NCBI RefSeq assembly: GCF_000720765.1
Contig: NZ_JODC01000016.1
Location: forward strand, 1-64,000
Reading direction: 5' to 3'
Length of the DNA stretch: 64,000 nucleotides
DNA from: Streptomyces sp. NRRL S-646
Lineage (GTDB): Bacteria; Actinomycetota; Actinomycetes; Streptomycetales; Streptomycetaceae
This document shows positions 35,527 to 44,871 of the stretch, piece by piece (positions within the stretch are counted from its first letter, which is position 1; the number at the start of each line of letters is the position of its first letter). The position numbers and the translations under genes were made by a program. The notes beneath the pieces are model-generated. The model saw nothing but the letters and a program-made list of their open reading frames with translations. It was not told where the DNA came from and searched no databases.

Positions 35527-36540
35527 TCAGGGACGCGGCGGTGCCGTCGTACGGCCGACGACCAGCGCACCGGGTAGCGCCTGATGATGCTGCGGGGGCT
35601 GCTCACCGTCTAGCAGCTGGACCACCGCGTCCACGGCCCGCGTGCCGATGAGATCGATCGGCTGGCGCCAGTGCGTCAGTCCGATCAAAGACGTCGTCAT
35701 GTCGCCGATGCCGTCATAGCCGGTGACCGACAGGTCCCCCGGGACGTCGACCCCCCGCAGCTGGAGCTGCTCCAGCAGGGAGATGGCATGCCGGTCACTG
35801 GGGGCCATGACCGCGGTGATCCCGTCGTGGCGCAGCACCTCGGTCACCCAGGCGCCGGCCGCCTCGCGCGTCGGCCCCTCGATCTCCAGCACCCGTGCGC
35901 CGCGCTCACGGAGGCGGCGCACCATGGCCGCCGACCGCGGGCCCATCGTCACCGAGCTGCGCAGTGGCACGGTGACCACCGCGATCCCGCGGTGCCCCAG
36001 GCCGAGGAGGTGATCCGCGAGCGCGGTGCCGCCCTCCTCCTCGTCGCAGTAGACGCTCGTGATGCTCGGATGGGTCTCCGGGCGGCCGGCCACCACGGTG
36101 GGCAGACGGGCGGCGAAGGGCAGAATCCGCTCGCTCGGCAGCAGTCCGCTGCACACGATCAGTGCCTCGACCCGCAGCATGGCGAGGGTCTCAAGTGCCC
36201 GGTACTCGTCGCTCACCTCGAAGCGGCCGGAACCGGTCGCGGTGACGACCCGGTAACCGTGGGAGGCGGCACGCTCCTGCATCGCGGTGAGCAGATGGCC
36301 GTAGAACGCGGTCGCGGCGTCACGGACGAACGCCCCCACGGTGTACGTACGGTGGGCGACCATGGCACGGGCCGACGCGTTGACGACGTAGCCCAGTTCC
36401 TGCGCGGCCAGCACGACCCGCTGCCGGGTCTCCTCCCCCACGCTGCCTCGCCCGGAGACCACGCGGGAGACCACTGACTTGGAAACGCCCGCCGCCCGGG
36501 CCACATCTATGATCGTCGGGTTCCGGGGCCGGTCAGCCAT
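35527..36540 (-). CDS. LacI family regulator of the UgpB-like operon
   Basis: A 337-residue repressor. The helix-turn-helix is TIIDVARAAGVSKSVVSRVV at about residues 9-28, with hinge ARAMVAHRTYTVGAFV near 60. The effector domain includes VYCDEEEGGTALADHLLGLG, IPGDLSVTGYDG-like VPGDLSVTGYDGIGD and TLTHWRQP-like LTHWRQPIDLIG. ATG at 36540 is chosen because GAGGGAG lies 9 nt before it and the HAD stop overlaps it by 8 nt. Three copies of TGGGAACGTTCCA flank its operon and the permease operon, so it most likely represses both, including itself. Confidence 0.93.
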   Translation of the reverse strand: MADRPRNPTIIDVARAAGVSKSVVSRVVSGRGSVGEETRQRVVLAAQELGYVVNASARAMVAHRTYTVGAFVRDAATAFYGHLLTAMQERAASHGYRVVTATGSGRFEVSDEYRALETLAMLRVEALIVCSGLLPSERILPFAARLPTVVAGRPETHPSITSVYCDEEEGGTALADHLLGLGHRGIAVVTVPLRSSVTMGPRSAAMVRRLRERGARVLEIEGPTREAAGAWVTEVLRHDGITAVMAPSDRHAISLLEQLQLRGVDVPGDLSVTGYDGIGDMTTSLIGLTHWRQPIDLIGTRAVDAVVQLLDGEQPPQHHQALPGALVVGRTTAPPRP

Positions 36541-37126
36541 CGAGCACTCCCTCACCGATCAGAGCCGCCTTTGCCGCGTCCGCTCCGGTCCACACGTGCG
36601 CGCGCCAGCCGTGAGCTCGGGCCGCGGCGACGTTCTCCGGACGGTCGTCGAAGAAGACGACGTCACGGGGTGACGTACCCAGCCGTTCGTCGGCCGCTCG
36701 GTAGACGAGTCGGTCCGGCTTCATCAGGCCGAGATCGCACGAGAAGACCAGTGTCTCGAAGCGAGCGCTCCACGGCGCCCCGCGAACCGCCGCCGCCAAG
36801 GACCGGGGGGCGTTGGAGAGCACCCCCAGTGCTGCTCCCCTGCTCGCGAGTTCGGCCAGCAGCGCGGCGGGCGCCTCCGCGAGGGCGGCCCAGCAGTCGG
36901 TGTCGACCCGGTCCAGTCGCTCGGCCCACACCGCGTCCAGGGGGCGTCCCAGACTCTCGCCGACCAGGCGCCAGTACTCGGCGGCAGTACCGCCCAGGTC
37001 GTAGGCGCTGCGGTGGGCCCAGTACGCCCCGGCGAGTTCCGCCTCCCCCACGTCGAGAGACCGGGCCAGTTCGGTCAACGCCCTCCCCGAGGGGGCCAGG
37101 ACGCCGCCGAGGTCCCAGACGACCAT
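36533..37126 (-). CDS. HAD-superfamily phosphatase, YihX-like
   Basis: A 197-residue HAD hydrolase with a helical cap. Motif I is VVWDLGGVLAPSG, with the nucleophile Asp and glycine at the +2 position as in YihX/epoxide-hydrolase-N-like HADs. Motif II is LGVLSNAPRS, motif III KPDRLVYRAA and motif IV VVFFDDRPENV. YihX-type enzymes dephosphorylate alpha-D-glucose-1-phosphate and other sugar phosphates. The start ATG 37126 begins just at motif I; an operator lies 17 bp upstream and no ribosome binding site is seen. It is the first cistron, overlapping the LacI gene, so its product likely acts on the imported ligand. Confidence 0.88.
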   Translation of the reverse strand: MVVWDLGGVLAPSGRALTELARSLDVGEAELAGAYWAHRSAYDLGGTAAEYWRLVGESLGRPLDAVWAERLDRVDTDCWAALAEAPAALLAELASRGAALGVLSNAPRSLAAAVRGAPWSARFETLVFSCDLGLMKPDRLVYRAADERLGTSPRDVVFFDDRPENVAAARAHGWRAHVWTGADAAKAALIGEGVLDG

Positions 37127-37142
37127 GCTTGAATAAATTCTT

Positions 37143-37155
37143 TGGGAACGTTCCA
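37143..37155. promoter_or_regulatory. LacI operator copy 3 (before HAD-lacI)
   Basis: TGGGAACGTTCCA, identical in its core to the two copies before the permease operon. It lies 17 bp before the HAD start, where it would block the promoter of the HAD-LacI operon. Confidence 0.8.
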
Positions 37156-37483
37156 CGTATGGAATCGTATCTGAACCTGTCATCGAGGATCAGGCAACGC
37201 TGGAGTTCCGGGCACGCCAGGACGTCGCTTTCCACCAACGCCTCGCCCTGACCACCTCGCGGAAACCGCACTGCCGAGGGTTCGCCAGGATGCGGCCACG
37301 GCGTCGCTGCGATTCACGGTGCGGGCGACGGCGACGGTTCGGGAGAGGAGTCCTTTGCCCCGGGGTTGGTCGTCATCGGCCGAGCCGCAGCCGCTCTGAG
37401 CGGCGCCTCCCGCCCATTCCCGGCGTTCAAGAAGCCCGTATTCTGCTGTGCTTACGGGGTGAGGTGACCAGGGGGAGGCGTAC
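37156..37483. other. Divergent spacer, no gene seen
   Basis: The region between the HAD operon and the kinase gene. Promoters for both are expected here; I see no other gene or obvious repeat. Confidence 0.5.
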
Positions 37484-39166
37484 GTGCAGCCATTGGAGTC
37501 CACGGATCCGGCGGCGATCGGCGGCTACCCACTCTTGGGGCGGCTCGGCGCGGGCGGCATGGGACAGGTCTACCTGTCTCGCACCCCGACGGGCCGCCCG
37601 CTGGCGCTCAAGACGGTTCGTCCCGACCTCACCGCCGCCCCGGACTTCGAGACGCGCTTTTCCAGAGAGATCCGCAGCAGCGACCGGGTCCGTTCCCCAT
37701 GGACCGTCTCGGTGGTGGACTTCAGCGCGCCCGGCCACCGCCCGCAGTGGCTGGTCACCGAGTATGTCGCCGCACCTGCCCTCGCCGACTGGGTCGCCAT
37801 CCACGGCCCGCTGCCGCCTGCCACCCTACGTGTCCTGGCCGGCGAACTCGCTGCCGCGCTGGCCGCTGTGCACGCCTGCGGCCTCGCACACCGGGACGTC
37901 AAACCGTCCAACGTCCTGCTGGGTCGGGCCCGGCCCATGCTCATCGACTTCGGCATCGCCCGGGCCGCCGACGACTCCCGCCACACGGCTACCGGGGGCG
38001 TCATCGGCTCTCCTGGCTATCTGGCCCCCGAACAGGCCACCCAGGGGACCGTCACCGAAGCGGGTGACGTCTTTTCCCTGGGGGCTGTCCTCGTCTTCGC
38101 CGCGACCGGCACCAACCCGTTCGAACTACCGGGCGAGCAGCCATCGGCGGCCTCGCTCCTCTACCGCATAGTGCACGAGAACGCCCGCCTCGACGGCGTT
38201 CCGGCCGGCCTGGCACAACTTGTCGCCCGCTGCCTGGCGAAGGAACCGCAGGATCGCCCGCGAAGCGAAGAGCTGGCAACACTGCTGCGGCGGGAAGGGG
38301 CCGCCGGCGATCCGCGGGCGGGTGCCTATGGGGCCGCCGGGCCTGTGTCCGGGGCCGATGCCTGGGAACGGGCTCTTCCGCCCGGACTCGGCGCCGACCT
38401 CGCGGCGCGTGAGACAGAGGTCGCCGTCCGGTGCGCGGTGCCGCCGGACCACCCGGCCCCGGTGGCCCCCGCCCCGGCCCCTTACACAGCCGCGCCGTAT
38501 CCCTCCGCCACCACCTCCGGCGCGTACCCGCCCGAGCCCCCGGGCTCCTCCACCGGACCGTTCCCGCTGCTGCCGTACGGCACCCACCACCCCACATACC
38601 TTCGCGCACGCCGCCGCATCCGCTGGATGGCCGCCGCTTGTGCCCTCACCGTTACCGCCGCCGTGACCGGCATCCTGCTGCTGCACCCCTTCGCCGCGGG
38701 CGCCCGCGGCGAAGGCACCACGTCCTCCCCGCCTCTCCCCGACGTCTCCGCTCCCGCTCTCTCCGCCAAGTGGGCCGGTGTGTGGATCGGCACGGGCCCC
38801 GGCACCCCGAACGCCGACGGCCGACTGCATCCGCGCACCGACTCCTTCAAGGTGACCCTCACCCTGCACACCGCCAACGTGGGCGAACTGGCCGGCAAGC
38901 AGGTCAGCAACATCACCGAGGCCGGCACCGGCCGGGAGGTCGGCTGCACGGAGGCCCTCGCACTTCGAGCCGTGCGCGGCACCACGGCCACGTTCGAAGC
39001 GGTCACCAGCCACCCCACCGATCGCTCGGACACGTCACTGCAGTGCGACACACGCCATCTCTACGTGGTCCAGCTCACCGACGCCGACACCATCACCCTT
39101 GGTGAGGAGGGCACCCAGTCCGCCGGTGCGCCCCAGGCTGTGCACCGCAGTCGCCGGAAATCCTGA
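37484..39166 (+). CDS. Ser/Thr protein kinase with one membrane helix (PknB-like)
   Basis: A 560-residue Hanks-type kinase. Residues 12-265 hold the catalytic domain: Gly loop LGAGGMGQVYL, lysine in ALKTVRPD, catalytic loop HRDVKPSNVLL, DFG in LIDFGIARA, and GSPGYLAPEQ. A Pro/Ala-rich linker (300-375) leads to one helix (MAAACALTVTAAVTGILLLH, about 383-402). An outside domain of about 150 residues follows (KWAGVWIGTGPGTPNADGRL, FKVTLTLHTANVGELAG, two cysteines), of the kind common in Streptomyces kinases with unknown ligands. It has no PASTA repeats. GTG at 37484 has GGGGGAGG 4 nt before it. Confidence 0.93.
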   Translation: MQPLESTDPAAIGGYPLLGRLGAGGMGQVYLSRTPTGRPLALKTVRPDLTAAPDFETRFSREIRSSDRVRSPWTVSVVDFSAPGHRPQWLVTEYVAAPALADWVAIHGPLPPATLRVLAGELAAALAAVHACGLAHRDVKPSNVLLGRARPMLIDFGIARAADDSRHTATGGVIGSPGYLAPEQATQGTVTEAGDVFSLGAVLVFAATGTNPFELPGEQPSAASLLYRIVHENARLDGVPAGLAQLVARCLAKEPQDRPRSEELATLLRREGAAGDPRAGAYGAAGPVSGADAWERALPPGLGADLAARETEVAVRCAVPPDHPAPVAPAPAPYTAAPYPSATTSGAYPPEPPGSSTGPFPLLPYGTHHPTYLRARRRIRWMAAACALTVTAAVTGILLLHPFAAGARGEGTTSSPPLPDVSAPALSAKWAGVWIGTGPGTPNADGRLHPRTDSFKVTLTLHTANVGELAGKQVSNITEAGTGREVGCTEALALRAVRGTTATFEAVTSHPTDRSDTSLQCDTRHLYVVQLTDADTITLGEEGTQSAGAPQAVHRSRRKS

Positions 39167-39213
39167 GCAGGCCGACGGCGGACCGGGACGTCCGGCGGGA
39201 AGCATCCAGCGGC

Positions 39214-39720
39214 CTATGAAATGGCAACACCATGTTGCAGTTCACACCTGTCGTGCTGGAGGTGCAGCCGGCGGAGGTCTTGCAGTGCAGCGATGGGAAA
39301 GGAGTGTTGAACCCACTTCGCCCGATAGCCGTCCTCGCCATGGACCTGCAGTACTGACTGAGCGGCTTCCATGACGACGTGACCGAGAAGGTCTCGCGGC
39401 TGCGTAGAGTCCCAGACGAGAGTGCCCTTCTCGTCGGGCGCATCGAAGCTCACGGACATGTCAGGGAAACGGTAGATCGCCACATCAACCTCCGAACCCC
39501 TGCCTCGCAGAACCCACCTCACTTCAGCCGGTTCCAGGTCGAAGGAGAAGCGCTGGACAGGTATGGGGCCATACAGACCCGCCACACCGTGAAGCAAGTC
39601 GGCAAGGGCATCCGTGCAGTAGCTGACGATGTCCTTCCGTTCCGAAGAGCGATCCCTGATGAGGCATGTCGCCCACCCGCTGCCACTCAGTTCCCAACTG
39701 AACTGAAGATCGTTGGTCAT
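39214..39720 (-). CDS. Conserved hypothetical protein
   Basis: A 168-residue soluble protein of a type often seen in Streptomyces: SWELSGSGWATCLIRDRSSE, SYCTDALADLLHGVAGLYG, EPAEVRWVLRGRGSEVDVAI, then GYRAKWVQHSFPIAALQDL. There is no catalytic motif or membrane helix. Its look (small, acidic, SUKH/immunity-like) suggests partner binding, but I cannot name a function. ATG at 39720 follows GGGAGGGG. It converges with the kinase gene. Confidence 0.7.
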   Translation of the reverse strand: MTNDLQFSWELSGSGWATCLIRDRSSERKDIVSYCTDALADLLHGVAGLYGPIPVQRFSFDLEPAEVRWVLRGRGSEVDVAIYRFPDMSVSFDAPDEKGTLVWDSTQPRDLLGHVVMEAAQSVLQVHGEDGYRAKWVQHSFPIAALQDLRRLHLQHDRCELQHGVAIS

Positions 39721-39869
39721 CCCGCCCCTCCCGATGATCGTCTCCGAAGACGGTACAGCGCAGAGACGGGGGGATCCCCTCGCATCCAACACAACCAACC
39801 GCCGCGACTCACCAGTCAGGAGACGCACTCGTTCGCTTGGCCGGTGCCGCTGGCGCACCCTTCATCTTC

Positions 39870-40514
39870 ATTGTGTTAGCCGCTGTTAAGTTCCGGAGGA
39901 ACCCGCCGCACCTTCTCCGGCTGCGACCTGCCCAACATCCCCTCGGGCAGTGGGTCGAAGGGAGCCAGCGCCTGCATGATCGCCAGGGGGGACAATGACG
40001 CCCAGGGCGGCCTGAACACGCAGTTCTTCCGCAGTCAGCGCGTGCTTGACGGCGACCCCTTCCAGATCTCCATCTCCTAGACAAGCCCGCTCGCGTCCGG
40101 CCGCTCACCTGTCGCCAGGGCGTTGGCCAATCTGGCCGAGCTGGCGCCACCGGCCCGTGCCGTGCCGCCGCTTGAGATCACCCTGCCCGGGGGTGACCGG
40201 CTCGTCCTCCCGTTCACGTCCCATTTCAAGAGCGAGCCGGTCGACTGTTCAACGAGCACCACGCTCGAGCTCGACACATCCCTCCTGTTCGGACTACGAG
40301 GTGACGATGTCCCGGTTGTCGATCTCGATGCTTCCCTCTGTCGTGTCTCCCAGGCCTGCGGTGGCCCCAGCCGGCTGCTGGCGCTGGCCGTCAGCGACGC
40401 GGTTCTGTCGGTACAGGCCGATGCTGTCAGCGCCTCTGCAGTGACGAGTGCGACGTGAAGGGTCTTGTGAGAACCGGGCTGTCCGCCGACGGCGGCGACG
40501 CGTAGCTGGGGGCA
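39870..40514. other. Mostly decayed sequence; two weak plus-strand frames
   Basis: From about 39890 a frame without a start reads RRTFSGCDLPNIPSGSGSKG and ends FFRSQRVLDGDPFQISIS at 40080, like the tail of a lost gene. From 40123 to 40458 another frame reads PLEITLPGGDRLVLPF and TTLELDTSLLFGLRGDDVP, with reasonable composition but no known family or ribosome binding site. Neither is called as a gene. Confidence 0.35.
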
Positions 40515-40559
40515 GTGCCACGTTCCGGCGTCGGCATCGACCGTGAAGGGCTTGTAAAG

Positions 40560-41087
40560 CCGGAAATGGGCTTGTTCACCGGGGTCGCCGACGAGGCCGC
40601 CCGCGCGGCTTTGGTGGACGCGCTGGTCACCGACGCGCTCAACGTGCGCAAGCTGCTGGCCGGGCGGATCGAGGAACTGCTGGAGACCCACCCTCTTTCG
40701 AAGGTCCTGATGTCGATGCCAGGAGTCGGCGTCAGGACCGGAGCCCGCATCCTGATCGAGATCGGCGACGGCAGCACCTTCCCGACCGCCGGCCACCTCG
40801 CCGCCTACGCGGGTCTCGCCCCGGCGACCCGGAGCTCAGGCTCCTCGATCCGGGGCGAACAGCCCTCCAGACGAGGAAACAAGCAGCGCAAACGGGCTTT
40901 CTCCCTCTCCGCGTTCGCCGCCCTGGCCGACCCTGCATCGCGGGCCTACTACGACAAGAAGATCGCGCAGGGCAAACACCACACCCAGGCCCTGCTCTGC
41001 CTCGCCCGGCGTCGAGCCGACGTCCTGTTCACGATGCTCCTCGACGGCACGTTCTACGAACCCCAGCCCTCAGCCACAGTCACCTGA
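40560..41087 (+). pseudogene. IS110 family transposase, C-terminal (Transposase_20) fragment
   Basis: The frame reads LSKVLMSMPGVGVRTGARIL, IGDGSTFPTAGHLAAYAGLA, GSSIRGEQPSRRGNKQRKRA and DKKIAQGKHHTQALLCLARR. This is the full C-terminal domain with the catalytic serine of IS110 elements (S in SGSSIRG context). The DEDD N-terminal half is missing; an IS110 N-terminal fragment lies at 26587 in the same orientation. The end overlaps the convergent hypothetical gene by 8 bp. Confidence 0.8.
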
Positions 41088-41565
41088 CCAGCGGCTCCGC
41101 GAGGAGGACGACTCGATCAGCCGCGACGTCGAAGCCGAGCACCGGACGGCCATAGCCGCCCTCCGGATCCATCAGCACCGGCTTACCCAACTGCCGCCCG
41201 ATCTCCCGAAGGAAGCCGCAGAACACATCAAGTCGCTCCTGGCCCTGCAACTCCCGCACGTCGACATCGAAATCGACTTCATCGGCGGCATAGAAACGGA
41301 AGATCGCCAGGCCATCGGCAACCGGCCAGACCCGCAGGTTCGGGCACTCGGCATCCGCCGGACGGGACAGCACGACCTCCGCCCGAGGCACCGGAAGCAC
41401 CGTCTCGCCCTCGGAGTACTCGTACTGCCAGCCCCTCTCCGCGACAAGATCGAGGACCACCTGCCAGTCCTCCACCGAGGCATCCGGGACACGCACGTCC
41501 GGCAGCGCCCCCACCAGGTCCGGGTCAAAGAAGCACTTCACGTCATCCCACAGCAGATCAGCCAC
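41080..41565 (-). CDS. Conserved hypothetical protein
   Basis: A 161-residue protein, family not named. VKCFFDPDLVGALPDVRVPD, ERGWQYEYSEGETVLPVPRA and LRVWPVADGLAIFRFYAADE suggest a compact beta-rich fold. FLREIGRQLGKPVLMDPEGG ends the protein. It resembles immunity-type proteins seen near toxins in actinomycetes, but no toxin is adjacent. GTG at 41565 follows ATGGTG, so the exact start is uncertain. It converges with the IS110 fragment. Confidence 0.65.
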   Translation of the reverse strand: MADLLWDDVKCFFDPDLVGALPDVRVPDASVEDWQVVLDLVAERGWQYEYSEGETVLPVPRAEVVLSRPADAECPNLRVWPVADGLAIFRFYAADEVDFDVDVRELQGQERLDVFCGFLREIGRQLGKPVLMDPEGGYGRPVLGFDVAADRVVLLAEPLVR

Positions 41566-41770
41566 ACCACCATGCTGCCCGGCACCCGGGCTCAACGCAG
41601 CACTGTTTCCCTTGACCAAAGACATAGGGGCACCCCCCGCCGACCGACACCGCCGGCCCGCCCCTTCACCCGATGGCCGACAGCGACACCGCACCCCAGA
41701 CACCCACGGCGAACCGGCCGACCACCCGCCCGCCCGGCCGGCCGCCCGGCCGCTCCATGGGAGCCCCCGC

Positions 41771-42760
<990 letters not shown>

Positions 42761-43227
42761 GCCGTGTCCCAGCCTTTCTGCACGCTCGTTCGTTGTTTTC
42801 CGGACGGCACCAAGCCCTTCATCCATCCGGCGACGGATGTGGCCGTCCGGCATCCTGCAGGGCACCGAATGGCGGGCTTGGTACGCCCCGATGTCTGCGA
42901 CGCTACGGCCTGGAGCGCACTCCAGGGCAAGTCGGCGGGGCGGCGGGGGCAGCCACCGTCTGAAGCCCTGCCCCGCCTGCGGCGTGTATGACCAGCGCAT
43001 GCATGACAAAGTGCGAATCCCTGCTGGGGCCCACTGCCCGTCATCGCCCTCACCGGCCCTACCGTGCGGCACCCCTGCCCCAAGGCCCGGACGGCGCAGC
43101 CGACTTGCGGCCACGCGCAGAGACATTGTGACGGTACGCAGTGGGTGCCTCGGGATCTCGTCCGGCGACGCCACGGCGACGTAGCTTTACGGTACGTATT
43201 CATGGTTCGAGACCCTGGGAGGCTGCG
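42761..43227. other. Divergent spacer, no gene seen
   Basis: The region between the aldo/keto reductase and the P450. Both promoters are expected here. TTTACGGTACGTATTC about 35-50 bp before the P450 is AT-rich for this DNA and may be part of its promoter. Confidence 0.4.
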
Positions 43228-44472
43228 ATGGCACACCTCGACCCCTTAGTGATCGATCCGGCCGGCCGCGACATCCACGGCGAGGCCGCCCGGATCCGCG
43301 AGCGCGGGCCGCTCACCCCGGTGGAACTTCCCGACGGCGTCCAGGCATGGGCCGTCAGTGACCCCGGTCTGCTCAGGCGCCTGCTCACCGACCCGCGTGT
43401 CTCCAAGGATCCGCGCCGCCACTGGACGAGCTGGATCAACGGCGAAATCACCCCGCAGTGGCCGCTGTTCACCTGGGTGGCGGTGCAGAACATGTTCACC
43501 GCGTACGGCGGCGAGCACAAACGGCTGCGCGCCCTGGTCGCCAAGGCGTTCACCGCACGCCGTACCGCCGCACTCCGGCCTCGTATCGAGGAGATCACCA
43601 CGGACTTGCTGGACCGGGTGGAAGAGGCCGGACGGGACGGGCAGGTCGTCGATCTGCGTGAGGGGTTCTGCTACCCGCTGCCGATCCAGGTGATCAGCGA
43701 TCTGTTCGGGCTGCCCGAGGAGCAGGGAGCCGAACTGCGCGCCGTCGTGGACAGCGTCTTCCACACCTCCGCCACACCGGAGGAAGTCACCGACACCTAC
43801 ACCCGCTTCTACGCCGCACTGGCCAAACTCGTCGCCCTCAAAAGGGAGTCGCCCGGCGACGACCTGACCACTGCCCTCATCGCGACCCGTGACGACGAGG
43901 ACGGCACGCACCTGAGCGAGCAGGAACTCCTCGACACCCTCATGCTCATGGTCAGCGCGGGCCACGAGACCACGGTCAACCTCATCGACAACGCCATCCA
44001 CGCCCTGCTGACCCACCCGGACCAGCTCGCACTCGTCCGCGGCGGCCACGCCTCCTGGGACGCTGTGATCGAGGAGACGCTGCGCGTCGAGGCACCCGTC
44101 GCCAGCCTGCCGCTGCGGTACGCCGTGGAGGACCTGGCGTTGGGAGAATTCGGCGGTCCCGAAGGCGTCGTGATCGGCAAGGGCGAAGCCATCCTGGCCG
44201 CGTACGCCGCAGCCGGACGCCACCCCGGCAAATACGGCGCCGACGCCGACCGGTTCGACGTCACCCGCGTCGACAAGGAGCACCTGGCCTTCGGGTACGG
44301 CGTTCACTTCTGCCTGGGCGCGCCGCTGGGGCGGCTGGAGGCGCGGATCGCACTGCCGGCGCTCTTCGACCGCTTTCCGGGGCTGCAACTCGCCGTGCCC
44401 CAGCAGGAGTTGGAGCCGGTGGACTCCTTCATCTCCAACGGCCACCGCTCCCTTCCGGTGCACCTTCGCTGA
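43228..44472 (+). CDS. Cytochrome P450 (bacterial class I, CYP105/107-like)
   Basis: A 414-residue soluble P450. The I-helix is MLMVSAGHETTVNLID near residue 245, ExxR in VIEETLRVEAP near 292, and the haem loop FGYGVHFCLGAPLGRLEA near 355 with the thiolate cysteine. EHKRLRALVAKAFT is the C-helix. It needs ferredoxin and a reductase, and neither is adjacent. The substrate is unknown; there is no polyketide or peptide synthase in the window, so a biosynthetic-cluster role is not supported here. ATG at 43228 has GGGAGG 7 nt before it. A hairpin follows at 44481. Confidence 0.95.
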   Translation: MAHLDPLVIDPAGRDIHGEAARIRERGPLTPVELPDGVQAWAVSDPGLLRRLLTDPRVSKDPRRHWTSWINGEITPQWPLFTWVAVQNMFTAYGGEHKRLRALVAKAFTARRTAALRPRIEEITTDLLDRVEEAGRDGQVVDLREGFCYPLPIQVISDLFGLPEEQGAELRAVVDSVFHTSATPEEVTDTYTRFYAALAKLVALKRESPGDDLTTALIATRDDEDGTHLSEQELLDTLMLMVSAGHETTVNLIDNAIHALLTHPDQLALVRGGHASWDAVIEETLRVEAPVASLPLRYAVEDLALGEFGGPEGVVIGKGEAILAAYAAAGRHPGKYGADADRFDVTRVDKEHLAFGYGVHFCLGAPLGRLEARIALPALFDRFPGLQLAVPQQELEPVDSFISNGHRSLPVHLR

Positions 44473-44480
44473 TCACTCCC

Positions 44481-44515
44481 CTGGCCGGCAGGTCCGCACC
44501 CGGTCCGCCGGCCAG
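44481..44515 (+). terminator. Hairpin after the P450
   Basis: CTGGCCGGC / GCCGGCCAG with a 17-nt loop, starting 9 bp after the P450 stop. Confidence 0.6.
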
Positions 44516-44539
44516 TCGGTGCAAGGCCTCGACATCCGT

Positions 44540-44583
44540 TGTCTCAACTGAGACAGCACAAGCTCTGAGACAGTCCAACTGTC
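44540..44583. promoter_or_regulatory. Two adjacent TetR-type palindromes without an obvious target
   Basis: TGTCTCAACTGAGACA (44540-44555, 7-bp arms) and GACAGTCCAACTGTC (44569-44583, 6-bp arms) lie in tandem. The half-site GAGACAG also appears in the operator at 63703. A short frame MGKSRRAPRSPPR starts with GTG at 44599 and stops at once. This may be the orphaned promoter of a deleted gene. Confidence 0.5.
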
Positions 44584-44871
44584 CCTAACGTCCGCAGCGT
44601 GGGGAAAAGCCGGCGCGCTCCCCGCTCGCCGCCCCGGTGAAGGCCAGGCAGCAGGAGAAGGAGGCCGCCGCGGTGTGAGCGGGCGCCACCCGTGTGGGTG
44701 ATGACAGCCGGGCGGTTCGGCGAGACGCTCAGCAGAGAGTCGAGGGCACCCGAGACCACTTCAGGGCCCGGTCGCGCGGCGGCCGGGCTCGCGCCATGCG
44801 GCGCGCCTCCGCGGCGTCGAAGTGGGCCGACCGCATCAGATGCCTGTGCAACGAGGCAGGCCGTGCCCTTC

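Noticed and set aside
40123..40458. A possible 111-residue protein before the IS110 fragment
   Set aside because: Composition is plausible, but there is no ribosome binding site or recognisable family and its surroundings are decayed; kept only as a note in the stretch description.
43228..44472. P450 as part of a natural-product cluster
   Set aside because: No synthase, tailoring partner, ferredoxin or cluster regulator is adjacent; the neighbours are an aldo/keto reductase and a TetR gene under separate promoters.
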